Source: Prevotella sp. (GTDB taxonomy: Bacteria; Bacteroidota; Bacteroidia; Bacteroidales; Bacteroidaceae). From it: a stretch of 64,000 nt of DNA. A program made the translations under genes and the position numbers. Below, piece by piece: positions 51,289 to 59,805 of the stretch (position 1 is its first letter; each line of letters starts with the position of its first letter). The notes beneath the pieces were generated by a model. The model did no database searches. It was not told the origin of the DNA and worked only from the letters and a program-made list of their open reading frames with translations. The stretch covers positions 22,181-86,180 of the forward strand of contig JALFBL010000010.1 of NCBI GenBank assembly GCA_022773395.1, written 5' to 3'.

Positions 51289-51464
51289 ATCTGATAAACA
51301 CAATCTTGTAAATATTATTTGACGATAGTATCAGAGAGCCATCTTCCAAATTATTCTCCATAGTAATCACCATCCATACCACCAGCAATTCCAAGAGTAA
51401 CAGAACTTTCGGACGAACCAACAAATCCACCAAAAGCAGCACAGCCTATTCGGCCAGTATTCGA

Positions 51465-51818
51465 TTATTCTAATTGATCTTCCAGGACAAAGGAAAATAA
51501 AGGCCTACCACAAGAATGATTTTTAAAAGTCCTTATGTAAGATTCGGATTTATTACAACTGTTTTGCACGTAATCGTAATATGACTCATTTGGAGTCCTA
51601 TCATAATACCAATTAGCATCTGAGTTCTCTATAGTAGAATTATTCATACTATATACATCACCACCTAAGATTGGAATCACTAAAAGTTTGCATATTTGCA
51701 CTATTTTAAGTGCTTCTTGGTATGGAAAAGCATAGCCTTCAATACCTAAATTTTTCAAGGAATAATATTTGGAAATATCATTATCTTGAATAATTGAAAT
51801 TATATCATTCTGTTTCAT
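51465..51818 (-). CDS. Imm40-type immunity protein
   Basis: A 117-residue protein matching the immunity protein 40 pattern as I know it: LKNLGIEGYAFPYQEALKIVQICKLLVIPILGGDVYSM followed by NWYYDRTPNESYYDYVQNS and a C-terminal aromatic-rich end. Immunity proteins of this kind neutralise the C-terminal toxin domain of a polymorphic toxin encoded just upstream. Its ATG overlaps by 4 bp the stop codon of a toxin-like stub on the same strand (51815-51898). The toxin body is missing, so this appears to be an orphan immunity gene kept as a defence. Confidence 0.68.
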   Translation of the reverse strand: MKQNDIISIIQDNDISKYYSLKNLGIEGYAFPYQEALKIVQICKLLVIPILGGDVYSMNNSTIENSDANWYYDRTPNESYYDYVQNSCNKSESYIRTFKNHSCGRPLFSFVLEDQLE

Positions 51819-51898
51819 TTTAGAGGACTAAATAATCTATGATTTATATTTCCATTGGGATCTTTAATACCAGGATTTACAATGTATAAACGGCGGAT
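51815..51898 (-). pseudogene. C-terminal stub of a polymorphic toxin, cognate to Imm40
   Basis: On the minus strand 27 codons read IRRLYIVNPGIKDPNGNINH, then RLFSPLK and TGA, in a style seen at the ends of polymorphic toxins. The frame is closed by a TGA immediately upstream, so only the last codons remain. The stop overlaps the immunity start (ATGA), the normal toxin-immunity junction. Confidence 0.5.
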
Positions 51899-52857
51899 TC
51901 AACAAGCAAGTGCAAATTTAGGCAATTATTTCATAAAAGCATTGGCTTGGTGAAATGAAATGGATCAGAAGAAACGGTGTATCACAAAAATGCTTAAGTT
52001 CCTTGGGAAATGAGCCTATTTTTCATTTTACGGCAATCAACGGTTAAACTCACCGTCTGCTTTTACAAGGCGGTGAGTTCTTTTAATCCCCCTTGCCCTA
52101 AAAGGGGGATTTTCCGCCGGGGCAGAAAAGACCCCAAACCTCAAACAAGGCTTGAATCGCATGGTTACAACCTTTTTGCCAAGACTGTTGACGTTCTTTT
52201 TGAGCAGACTGTCCGGACACTCTGTCCATGAAACCTTGTCCATGACAGCTGTCGGATTTGAGTTTCTCCCGTATATGGCACGAAAAGATCCAATAGGGCT
52301 GTATCTTCCAGGTAATCAATAGAATAAGAAAGGATAAAGAGTATTGTATCCACAAATACAGAACAAATGTTCTGTATTGAGTTTGACATTATGAAATTAT
52401 GGAAAATCAAACAGATAAAGAAAACATAAGTAAAAGGGATATTATTCTTTATGAATCGTTCAGGCTATTTCTGAAAAAGCTATGCAGCAGTGTCATTTTC
52501 GGACGTAGTGAAAGTGACCCATGTTTCTCGTGGAAAAGGAGACGGAGCGGATAGACAACAATCCGATGAAGTCACAGATTATAATTTTCAAAGATCTTGG
52601 TCTTGAATGGCATCTTCCCCAAGACCGACAATTACTTATTGTTGAATCTTGCTTCCCGGAGAAGAGTCAGGACAGGCAGGACACAGAGAACAATATAACA
52701 GATCCTGTTTTCAAAAATCCATTATCTCAATTGTTTTTGTTTTGACAAACCGAATTTTAACTTTTATTACAAATAAAAGATTGTAAAAAAATTGGCGGAT
52801 TGGATTTTTTTTTATATTATTGCAACGAAATTTATTATTATCATTGTAATAATTTAT
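51899..52857. other. Gene-remnant intergenic region with two tandem hairpins
   Basis: A minus-strand TAAATTTG at 51913-51920 could be a promoter for the toxin stub and immunity gene. Hairpin AACTCACCG/CGGTGAGTT at 52047-52079 is followed at once by AATCCCCCTT/AAGGGGGATT at 52085-52111, each ending in T residues. From 52399 a TetR-like fragment is visible. The rest has no gene I can support. Confidence 0.5.
52399..52554 (+). pseudogene. TetR-type regulator fragment
   Basis: ATG at 52399 opens MENQTDKENISKRDIILYES followed by FRLFLKK, like the first helix of a TetR DNA-binding domain (KR..IL..A..LF). The frame breaks near residue 32; in a shifted frame the sequence KVTHVSRGKG recalls the TetR recognition helix (TGVSRGAIF). 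The remainder is scrambled. An intact TetR gene follows 300 bp later, so this may be a decayed relative. Confidence 0.38.
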
Positions 52858-53469
52858 ATGAACAAGAAAGAAGAAAGAAAAAACAATATACTTGCTGGAG
52901 CTTTCAAGCTGTTTTTAAACAGGGAGTATGCCAATGTCGTAACCGCAGATTTGGAAGAAGCGACAGGGGTTACAAGAGGGGCTATATATTATAAGGTAAA
53001 GAACAAAGAAGGTCTGTACAGGGCTGTCATCGACAAATTTGTTTTTGACCTCATATCCGCTCCGATAGACAGGGACATATCCGTTTCCAAAGAGACTCCT
53101 TTCCGGGATTTCCTGGCCAGTGAGTCGGAAATTGTCAGAGAGAGAATGGATATGCTCAGGGAATTAAATATCGATGTAACCCCTACTAAGTATCTTAACC
53201 TGCTGACTTCGGCAGGTTTCCACTATGACGGGTTCAAGGACAAGTGCAGAGACTTGGAAAGAGACATTTCGGAATTATGGCTAACCTATTACCGCAAAGG
53301 AATTGAAGCAGGTGAATTAAATAGGCACGCTGACCCGCAGTTGGTCATTTCCATGTTCCGGTCCCTCTATTATGGAGATGCATTCTGTTTATCCTTAAAC
53401 GGAGGAGAATTGGACACAGACGAACTAAAAAAGAAGTACTCGCTATTATATAGCGCCATACGCACATGA
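52858..53469 (+). CDS. TetR/AcrR-family transcriptional regulator
   Basis: A 203-residue regulator starting MNKKEERKNNILAGAFKLFL. The TetR helix-turn-helix is complete (NVVTADLEEATGVTRGAIYYKVKNKEGLYRAVI, residues 24-56), followed by an all-helical ligand-binding domain. No efflux or target gene is adjacent; the nearest downstream genes encode T9SS proteins. The start ATG at 52858 is preceded by an AT-rich leader. The ligand and target are unknown; TetR proteins with orphan context usually repress themselves or an adjacent operon. Confidence 0.9.
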   Translation: MNKKEERKNNILAGAFKLFLNREYANVVTADLEEATGVTRGAIYYKVKNKEGLYRAVIDKFVFDLISAPIDRDISVSKETPFRDFLASESEIVRERMDMLRELNIDVTPTKYLNLLTSAGFHYDGFKDKCRDLERDISELWLTYYRKGIEAGELNRHADPQLVISMFRSLYYGDAFCLSLNGGELDTDELKKKYSLLYSAIRT

Positions 53470-53622
53470 GAAATATTTATGTCAACAAAGTAGCGTCTTT
53501 CCTGCCCGAATAACCCTGTCGGCAAGCAAAATATATTCTGAATAAATGAAATAGTCAGTACTCTCTAAATTCAAGGTTGCATGAACCATTGATTTCTTAT
53601 TAACGATTAAATATTAAAACAT

Positions 53623-54564
53623 ATGAGAAGAACTTTATTTTTTGCAGTATTAAGTGTTATGTTTATTTCGTTTTCCCATGCGCAGACAAACGTCATAGAC
53701 GGTCATGAGTATGTGGACATGGGATTGCCGAGCGGAACCCTGTGGGCAACCTGCAACATCGGAGCCGAGTCTTCCACAGACTTCGGAGACTACTTCGCAT
53801 GGGGAGAGACAGAGCCGAAAGAGGAATATACTAATGAGAATTACAAATTCTTTGAAGGATACAAAGAGATTCCCGGAGTTGCCTATTATATGTTATGCAC
53901 GAATATCGGAGAAAACATCTGCGGGACGGTATACGATGCAGCAAGGGTAAAATGGGGCGGGCGTTGGCGTCTGCCTACATATGAGGAGATTGGAGAACTT
54001 GTGAGACTTTGCTGGAACAAATGGGAGGAAGTGGACGGCATTTGGGGCATTCGTTTTCACCATGGTGCAAATGAAAATACCCTCTTTCTTCCTGCTGCCG
54101 GATATGCCGATACAAATCAAGGAAAAACGTATCATTTCCAAAATTGGAAAGGTGTTTATTGGACAGGTATTCTTGAAAAGGTAAAAGGTGCACCGGATGA
54201 TCATATTTCTTCAGCAATGGATCTTTCTTTTGGTTCAGGAGGACCAGGTAGGACTTCAAGCATAAGAACACTTGGTTATCCCATTCGTCCCGTCATCAAC
54301 CTCAAAGAAACGGGAATTGACGACATCACATACAGGCGGGACATTCGCATGGCATACCGTGACGGCTCGATAGAGTTGAGTTCCATCGAGAACTGCGACC
54401 ACATTGACATTCTCAATATATACGGACAGAAAGTTCTCTCCTCGTCCGTGACGGCAAAGAGCATCTGCGTTCCCTTATCTTCAAACGGCATCTATCTCTG
54501 CACTTTGACAAAGAAGGGCAAGTCAATTTATACACAGAAAATCATTGTCAGACAGCATTTGTGA
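53623..54564 (+). CDS. Secreted FISUMP-like protein with T9SS tail
   Basis: A 313-residue secreted protein with a signal peptide ending SFSHAQ. The body (about 22-225) shows the motif GHEYVDMGLPSGTLWATCNIGA and GDYFAWGETEPK near its start, then WGGRWRLPTYEEIGELVRLCWNKW and a hallmark LFLPAAGY, all of which match the Fibrobacter-succinogenes major paralogous domain type (FISUMP). The last 80 residues form a T9SS tail (IDILNIYGQKVLSSSV...KIIVRQ). Such proteins are thought to be surface-exposed; ligands are unknown. Confidence 0.85.
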   Translation: MRRTLFFAVLSVMFISFSHAQTNVIDGHEYVDMGLPSGTLWATCNIGAESSTDFGDYFAWGETEPKEEYTNENYKFFEGYKEIPGVAYYMLCTNIGENICGTVYDAARVKWGGRWRLPTYEEIGELVRLCWNKWEEVDGIWGIRFHHGANENTLFLPAAGYADTNQGKTYHFQNWKGVYWTGILEKVKGAPDDHISSAMDLSFGSGGPGRTSSIRTLGYPIRPVINLKETGIDDITYRRDIRMAYRDGSIELSSIENCDHIDILNIYGQKVLSSSVTAKSICVPLSSNGIYLCTLTKKGKSIYTQKIIVRQHL

Positions 54565-54646
54565 TTTTACAATCTGTTACATACTTCCCCATATTGTATG
54601 TTCAGACCTCAATATTAACAAATAAATTTAAAGAAAGGAGTTTAAT

Positions 54647-55936
54647 ATGAAAAAGCATTTATTCCTCGGTATTGTCGGACTCTGCATGTCCGCAATATCC
54701 GCTTACGCCAACGCTGTTGAAACCTTGGTACCGCAGGAGTGCAGCATTGAGAATAGGCTTGTCTATGAGCCTATAAATCAGGTTAACATGGAATTTACGG
54801 CTCATGTTGACATATCCAAAGACGCCAAGGCGACCATAACCTGCGGAGACAAGACAATGGCAACCGGTGTGATTACCTCCGATACTTATATGGAGAAAGG
54901 CATCGTGCTTGTCACTTTCGAAAAACTTGTCCTTCCCAAGGGCAATTCCTACAAGTTGGAAATTCCAGCAGGGGCAATCTTCCTGAAGAGTGCGCCCGAC
55001 GTAAAAAATGGAGACCTGAAATTTGATTTTGAAGTCCCCGAAAAGATCATAAGTACTGACTGCTCGGTAAAAAACGGTTCTTCGGTAGAAACCGAAGAGC
55101 ATATCTGGTTCTACTACGGGACCGAGACTGAGCCGGTGGGCAGCCCCACCATGACCCTGTACCGCGAGGGCGTGCCCGTAAGGACATTCGATGCGCATGT
55201 GGGCTGGGACTGGAATCTGGGGCAGGCGTATGCCGACTTCGGGATGAAGATGAATTTTGAGAAAGGCGTCCGTTATTCCCTCGTGATGCCCGAAGGCAGT
55301 CTGAGTCCCAGATTTCGGACGGACATCACCAATGAAGAGACGAGAGTGGATTTCATCGGTGGATATACAAAGCCGATAGAACCGATAACCTATGTATGGT
55401 GCAGCCTCTTTGACAATTCTAATATCGACGTGCTCAACGAGATTCGCTTCTTCTACAAACAGGCTATCATGCTCTCGTCAGACGCCAGAATTCAATTGTT
55501 CGACACCGATAACAACCTGATCGAGGAGGTCACGCCCACGCTGTCCGAAGATGAGGATGGCAGATGGGGCCGATGGATTGTTTCCTGTGATTTCGGCGGG
55601 TTGAGAGTCCCCGAAAAAGGCTGCAGCATCGTGATTCCCGAGGGTACGGTAATCTCAGCTGACGGCAATGTGTCGGTAAATGCCAAGAACAGTTTCGATG
55701 TGAACGTCGGCACAGGAATCGGCAGCGTATCTAACGGCAAGTTGAAAATCAAAGCGTCAGACAGAAGAATAACGATAATAGATGCACCGATAGGCGCGAC
55801 GGTATGCATTTATTCAACAGACGGAAAGAAAATTGCCGACCATATTGTTACTTCACGGAATTTCGTTTTGAACTTGACGTCAAACGGCATTTATGTTGTT
55901 TCCATTGACGGGAAATCATATAAAGTCGCCATTTGA
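54647..55936 (+). CDS. Secreted T9SS protein, paralog of the gene at 48362
   Basis: A 429-residue secreted protein with a signal peptide starting MKKHLFLGIVGLCMSAIS. It aligns over its whole length with the 432-residue protein at 48362, though transcribed from the opposite strand, and shares for example TETEPVGSPTMTLYREGV and the T9SS tail (STDGKKIADHIVTSRNF...KSYKVAI). Three beta-sandwich units appear likely. The function is unknown. Together the pair brackets the remnant zone at 50-53 kb. Confidence 0.82.
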   Translation: MKKHLFLGIVGLCMSAISAYANAVETLVPQECSIENRLVYEPINQVNMEFTAHVDISKDAKATITCGDKTMATGVITSDTYMEKGIVLVTFEKLVLPKGNSYKLEIPAGAIFLKSAPDVKNGDLKFDFEVPEKIISTDCSVKNGSSVETEEHIWFYYGTETEPVGSPTMTLYREGVPVRTFDAHVGWDWNLGQAYADFGMKMNFEKGVRYSLVMPEGSLSPRFRTDITNEETRVDFIGGYTKPIEPITYVWCSLFDNSNIDVLNEIRFFYKQAIMLSSDARIQLFDTDNNLIEEVTPTLSEDEDGRWGRWIVSCDFGGLRVPEKGCSIVIPEGTVISADGNVSVNAKNSFDVNVGTGIGSVSNGKLKIKASDRRITIIDAPIGATVCIYSTDGKKIADHIVTSRNFVLNLTSNGIYVVSIDGKSYKVAI

Positions 55937-56083
55937 CGGCAGTCCGCCTGTAACAGACAGTTGACATTCTGTCCATGCGGCATGCTTTAATTCCGGCAGG
56001 ATCACAGCCTGTTTGCATGGACAGAATATAAATACGGAGAATTTTTATATAAACAGACCATTTGAATCCTTTATTTAAAAGAT

Positions 56084-56626
56084 ATGAAATAAAAAATTCA
56101 CACGGTATTATTGTTATTGATATTCACAATAACAGCCAAAGCACAAGAGTATCATGTGGAGACTCCTGGAACGTTGCAGGAAGTTATTGGTGCCTGTACC
56201 GAAGGTCTGACCCATATCAGGGTGACAGGGACGCTCAATGACAGAGACATCGCGTTCCTCCATCACTTGTGCAGGCCTGGTGCTCCCAAGCCTGCGGATA
56301 TGGCAGACGAGAGTTATCTGAAGATTATACAGGAGAAGGGAGATCCCTTCCAAAGTCAGAGAAATATATAGCGGTGTTTTTTATGGCTGTCTTCAATCAG
56401 TACGACAGCCATGCCGTCAGACTCATACAAAGTGTATTGGAAGGACAGCGCGTTGCATATCGAAGTGGACGGAAATAGAAACCATGAGCCTGTATCTGTC
56501 AATGTGTATGGCATCAGCGGAACTCTTGTTTGGAAAGGGCAGGTGACCAATCATGCGGAAATCCGGATGCCCAAGGGATTCTATGTGGTACGGGCAGGAA
56601 AAACGACCAGTAAAGTTTCATTGTAA
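56084..56626 (+). pseudogene. BspA-like surface protein gene, broken (premature stop and deletion)
   Basis: The signal peptide reads MK-stop-KIHTVLLLLIFTITAKAQ: the third codon is TAA at 56090. The frame continues as ETPGTLQEVIGACTEGLTHIRVTG and LNDRDIAFLHHLC, the N-terminal opening of BspA-type leucine-rich surface proteins, then ends at 56371. A T9SS tail (EPVSVNVYGISGTLVWKGQV...GFYVVRAGKTTSKVSL) follows in another frame, so the repeat body is deleted. Confidence 0.7.
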
Positions 56627-57205
56627 AAGGAATATTGTTCTGTAACGAATTATTATCAATCGGAATCATCTATTGGAAACACGAGAAGGATTGATTTCGT
56701 TTTCTAAATATAAGAGCATGTAAGGATTGAACTTTACATGCTCTTTTTCTTTTCTGGTTCAGTTTTTTATTCCTGCACAAGAAGCAATATCAAATGCAAA
56801 GTTCACTTATTTTCCCTATAATTCATAACTACCGACTGTGCAAGGAAAAGATTCAGTATTTTTGTATCTTTCAGATAATCAACAAACTAAGAATGAATAA
56901 AGGGTAAATGGGTTACGACTTGGAAACGAGCGAGTTTCTTTCCCCTTCTTTATACTGCAATGTCTCAAAGAACACTTAAATTGATTGTGCAAAGATAATA
57001 TTTTCTGATGAAAACAGTGTGCTTTTACGGAAATAAATTGTAGATACACCTTAATATTAGTTACATCTAATTCTATTGGAAGTAATTTGTTCAAGTTTTA
57101 GTGTCGTTATTATGCTATCAAAAAGGCTCATAATCAATCATTTTACACTGTAAAGTGAGAAAAAAGAGAAAAGTGAAACTTTTAAAAGAAAAATCCTTCG
57201 AAAAA
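56627..57205. other. Intergenic region with orphan promoters before the RiPP operon
   Basis: About 580 bp. A terminator for the broken BspA-like gene sits at 56712-56749. A plus-strand TATTTTTG lies at 56857-56864 and a minus-strand TATCTTTG at 56995-56988, each with no gene after it. A GAAAC/GTTTC hairpin (about 56918-56935) lies in the leader of the minus-strand promoter. They look like relics of a lost mobile gene. Confidence 0.45.
56712..56749 (+). terminator. Terminator after the broken BspA-like gene
   Basis: Stem AAGAGCATGTAA/TTACATGCTCTT with a 10-nt loop and a T run of five to seven, 86 bp past the pseudogene end. Confidence 0.88.
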
Positions 57206-57237
57206 TTTGGTAGATTGAAATATTTCGTATAATATTG
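57206..57237 (+). promoter_or_regulatory. Promoter of the RiPP operon (TTTG-N20-TAATATTG)
   Basis: TTTG at 57206-57209, a 20-bp spacer and TAATATTG at 57230-57237, one base off the TAnnTTTG consensus. It lies about 80 bp before the receptor-like gene. Confidence 0.55.
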
Positions 57238-57319
57238 CGCTTAGATGTATAGAACAAACGTTATGGTATTATCATAATGCATCAATATATATTTTAATTG
57301 TAAAGGTAAATGTTCTAGT

Positions 57320-59521
57320 ATGAAACAGAGTATTATCATATTTTTATTGACTTTTCTTTATCCCTTTAACACATTTGGACAAAGTCCTATGGATTCAACT
57401 TTGCTTCAGGTGTTTGACATTGATAGTATTACACCTATTATTGGAGCTACTGTCACTCTTTTTCCTAAAGAGGGTAAACCGTTGAGGTTTATAACAGACT
57501 CTATCGGAAATACCTACATATCAAACGATGTCATTGCTCGAAGAATTCAAATCAGCTATTTCGGCGACGAATTGTTAGATAGTACCTTACACTGCTGGCA
57601 AAAACAAATTAAGTTTTATGTAAATTCTCATAAGGTTTTGGATGAAGTTAAAATAAATGGCTATCGGAAGATGGTAAAACGTTCACTCTTACAAGATGTT
57701 ATTAAAATAAAAGATGTAGAAGTATTTAAGCATCAAAACTTAGGTGCGATATTGAATTTTATACCTGGTGCTCTATACAATGATGAAGAATTCTCTTACT
57801 TTAGGCATCCAATAGCAGGAATACGGTTGGGTACAACGGGAGTTCTTAAACCTGTAACAAAAGAGATTATAAATAGTCTGCGTTCGTTATTTACGGAGAA
57901 TATTGATGAAATAAGATTAAAGAAACTTACTTTAGGGCACGGAATACAATATGAACTAATTATTATATTAAATAAGGATAACAATTATTCTTTGACCCCC
58001 TCTCTTGAAGCTTATTCGGGAAAAAATGGGAATGTTATAGGTAATGTGTTTACACAGTTGAGTAAAAATAAATTCAATACGACATTGCTTATTACAGGAG
58101 AATTATTAAAAAAAACGAAAGGAGAATTCTCTATTTATGATTATGGAAACAAAAAAACCATTATAGATTTTGCTGATAAGGAGTGCGAAAAATATTTTTA
58201 TGCTGACTATAGTGGGGAGCTTACATTCAATAAAGCACTTTCTGCTGGATTAAATCTTAATTATGGGATAGATAATACAAAGAAACGTAGAAAATCTGTG
58301 GAATTATTAGAAATTAAAGATATACTATATTATCCACAAAAGTTTAATGATTTTACAGGTAGTTTTTTCTTAAATAGCAATATGGGAAACCATACATTAC
58401 ATTGGGAGGCTTCCTATAATAGATCTATATCAGACATTACTGTCTCCATAGATAATATCCAATCACAGCACCTTAAAAATATAAGCATATCTCCAAATTC
58501 CTTTTTGGAATATACTTATACAAATAAATCTAAGAATTTTAGTGTAAATGGTAACATAGCTTATTCTTATCTAGAAATTAAAAATATGGATTCCAATGTA
58601 AACAACTCACAGAGTAAACATAAAGAACACACGTTCACTTCGGGAGTTTCCGTTTTTATGGAATATAGCCAATTTAGCGGAAATGCCGTACTACAAGTGG
58701 AACATAATAACAATAACCATTATAAAACAATGTCTTTTCTCCCTAAAGTATCTTTGAGATATAGTGAGAAATCTATAGGAATAGATATCAATTATGCAAA
58801 AACGATTAATCGCCCATTAGCATGGATGCTGACAAACTATCAGACAATAGAAACTGGTAAAGTGTTGCAATCTGGCAATAATTTACTTACTCCATCCACA
58901 AAACATCAAGTGGACGCTAGTCTTACCTATTCAAACTTTGTATTTTGTCTTTCAAAGCAATGGGTAAACAATGTTACAGAGCTACAAGCAGATAATTATG
59001 ACAAAGAAGGGAACCTTATAAAGAAATGGCAAAATATAGGGAAAATAGATAGTTGGGGGTTATCTGTTTATTATAACCTCAGGAAAAAACATTATTATTT
59101 GAACCCTAGTATTAACTTAGAATTTGGACGTTTTTACAATGGCTATGATTGGAGAAATAATCATTTGTTAGTGGCAACAGTCCCATTTCAGTTAATGTTC
59201 GGTGATCACAAAATATCGTTGAATACTACATATATTGCTAAAAATAAGAGTAATCAAAGAATAATAAACGATATGTTCATAATGGATATTAATTATTCCT
59301 ATTATATTCCACGAAGGAATATCACGTTATCACTTTTTGCGCGAGATATCTTTAACCAAAAATCTATAGAGACGTATAGTATAAACGACAAACAATACCA
59401 ATCCTCTACCATTTTGTACAAGGATAAAAGGCAGTTTGGTATTTCAATTGTATATGAGTTTTCAAAAGGAAATACAAATTCTATTAGCGGAGCAAGAAAC
59501 AATCAAAATAGAAATAAATAA
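57320..59521 (+). CDS. TonB-dependent-receptor-like outer-membrane barrel (OMP_b-brl_3 type)
   Basis: A 733-residue protein with a signal peptide ending FNTFGQ. A carboxypeptidase-regulatory-like domain (about 30-110, PIIGATVTLFPKEGKPLRF...DEVKI) is followed by a plug-like stretch (LLQDVIKIKDVEVFKHQNLGAILNFIPGALY) and a barrel of the OMP_b-brl_3 type. It is AT-rich compared with the core genome. It heads the operon that encodes a precursor peptide, two modifying enzymes and an exporter, so it may import or bind the finished peptide, or confer self-protection. No TonB box is obvious. Confidence 0.82.
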   Translation: MKQSIIIFLLTFLYPFNTFGQSPMDSTLLQVFDIDSITPIIGATVTLFPKEGKPLRFITDSIGNTYISNDVIARRIQISYFGDELLDSTLHCWQKQIKFYVNSHKVLDEVKINGYRKMVKRSLLQDVIKIKDVEVFKHQNLGAILNFIPGALYNDEEFSYFRHPIAGIRLGTTGVLKPVTKEIINSLRSLFTENIDEIRLKKLTLGHGIQYELIIILNKDNNYSLTPSLEAYSGKNGNVIGNVFTQLSKNKFNTTLLITGELLKKTKGEFSIYDYGNKKTIIDFADKECEKYFYADYSGELTFNKALSAGLNLNYGIDNTKKRRKSVELLEIKDILYYPQKFNDFTGSFFLNSNMGNHTLHWEASYNRSISDITVSIDNIQSQHLKNISISPNSFLEYTYTNKSKNFSVNGNIAYSYLEIKNMDSNVNNSQSKHKEHTFTSGVSVFMEYSQFSGNAVLQVEHNNNNHYKTMSFLPKVSLRYSEKSIGIDINYAKTINRPLAWMLTNYQTIETGKVLQSGNNLLTPSTKHQVDASLTYSNFVFCLSKQWVNNVTELQADNYDKEGNLIKKWQNIGKIDSWGLSVYYNLRKKHYYLNPSINLEFGRFYNGYDWRNNHLLVATVPFQLMFGDHKISLNTTYIAKNKSNQRIINDMFIMDINYSYYIPRRNITLSLFARDIFNQKSIETYSINDKQYQSSTILYKDKRQFGISIVYEFSKGNTNSISGARNNQNRNK

Positions 59522-59566
59522 CCTCAAGTAGGGGTTATTATGTATAACAATATAAAATTTAAATTT

Positions 59567-59791
59567 ATGAAAAAAAGAAAAATTATGGACATTAAGACTT
59601 TTGAAAGTCTTAGTTGCAAAGAGCAAATTCATTTGAAAGGAATGGCTGGAGCTCCAAATTCATCTGACTCAGAATTGGCAAAATCAACTAGTAATGACAA
59701 ATCCACAAATTCAGACACGTCCACTCACTCAGACACGTCTTCATATTCAGACACGTCTTCATACAGTGACAGTTCGACTCATCATGATTAA
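59567..59791 (+). CDS. RiPP precursor peptide with tandem Ser/Asp/Thr core
   Basis: A peptide of 74 residues from the ATG at 59567 (ATGs at 59540 and 59585 are alternatives). The leader, residues 1-29, reads MKKRKIMDIKTFESLSCKEQ and IHLKGMAGA, similar in length and tone to Bacteroidota Gly-type leaders; the GA at 28-29 could be the C39 cleavage site. The core, 30-74, is rich in Ser, Thr and Asp and contains four six-residue units (SDTSTH, SDTSSY, SDTSSY, SDSSTH) at 49-72, coded by 18-bp repeats at 59711-59782. Ester links from Ser/Thr to Asp are chemically possible. It has no similarity to a known graspetide core that I can name. Confidence 0.78.
   Translation: MKKRKIMDIKTFESLSCKEQIHLKGMAGAPNSSDSELAKSTSNDKSTNSDTSTHSDTSSYSDTSSYSDSSTHHD
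59711..59782 (+). repeat. Four 18-bp tandem repeats in the RiPP core
   Basis: Units at 59711-59728, 59729-59746, 59747-59764 and 59765-59782. The first three share TCAGACACGTC; the fourth is diverged (AGTGACAGTTC). They encode SDTSTH, SDTSSY, SDTSSY and SDSSTH. The repeat is recent enough to be nearly identical at DNA level, so copy number may vary between strains. Confidence 0.9.
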
Positions 59792-59805
59792 GGATTAAGT
59801 AATTT

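Noticed and set aside
51137..51442. 101-codon minus-strand frame overlapping the membrane protein
   Set aside because: It is a different frame of the same stretch, Leu/Val-rich by chance, and conflicts with the better-supported frame at 50749-51288.
52010..52355. Several frames of 68-85 codons around the two hairpins
   Set aside because: They overlap each other on both strands and span both hairpins; none shows a start signal or family pattern.
56090..56092. TAA at codon 3 of the BspA-like gene read as recoding
   Set aside because: There is no selenocysteine or slippage signal near it; the missing repeat body shows the gene is broken anyway.
56879..57094. 71-codon minus-strand frame before the RiPP operon
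   Set aside because: The -7 element at 56995-56988 lies inside it, so a transcript would start within the frame. No similarity is evident.
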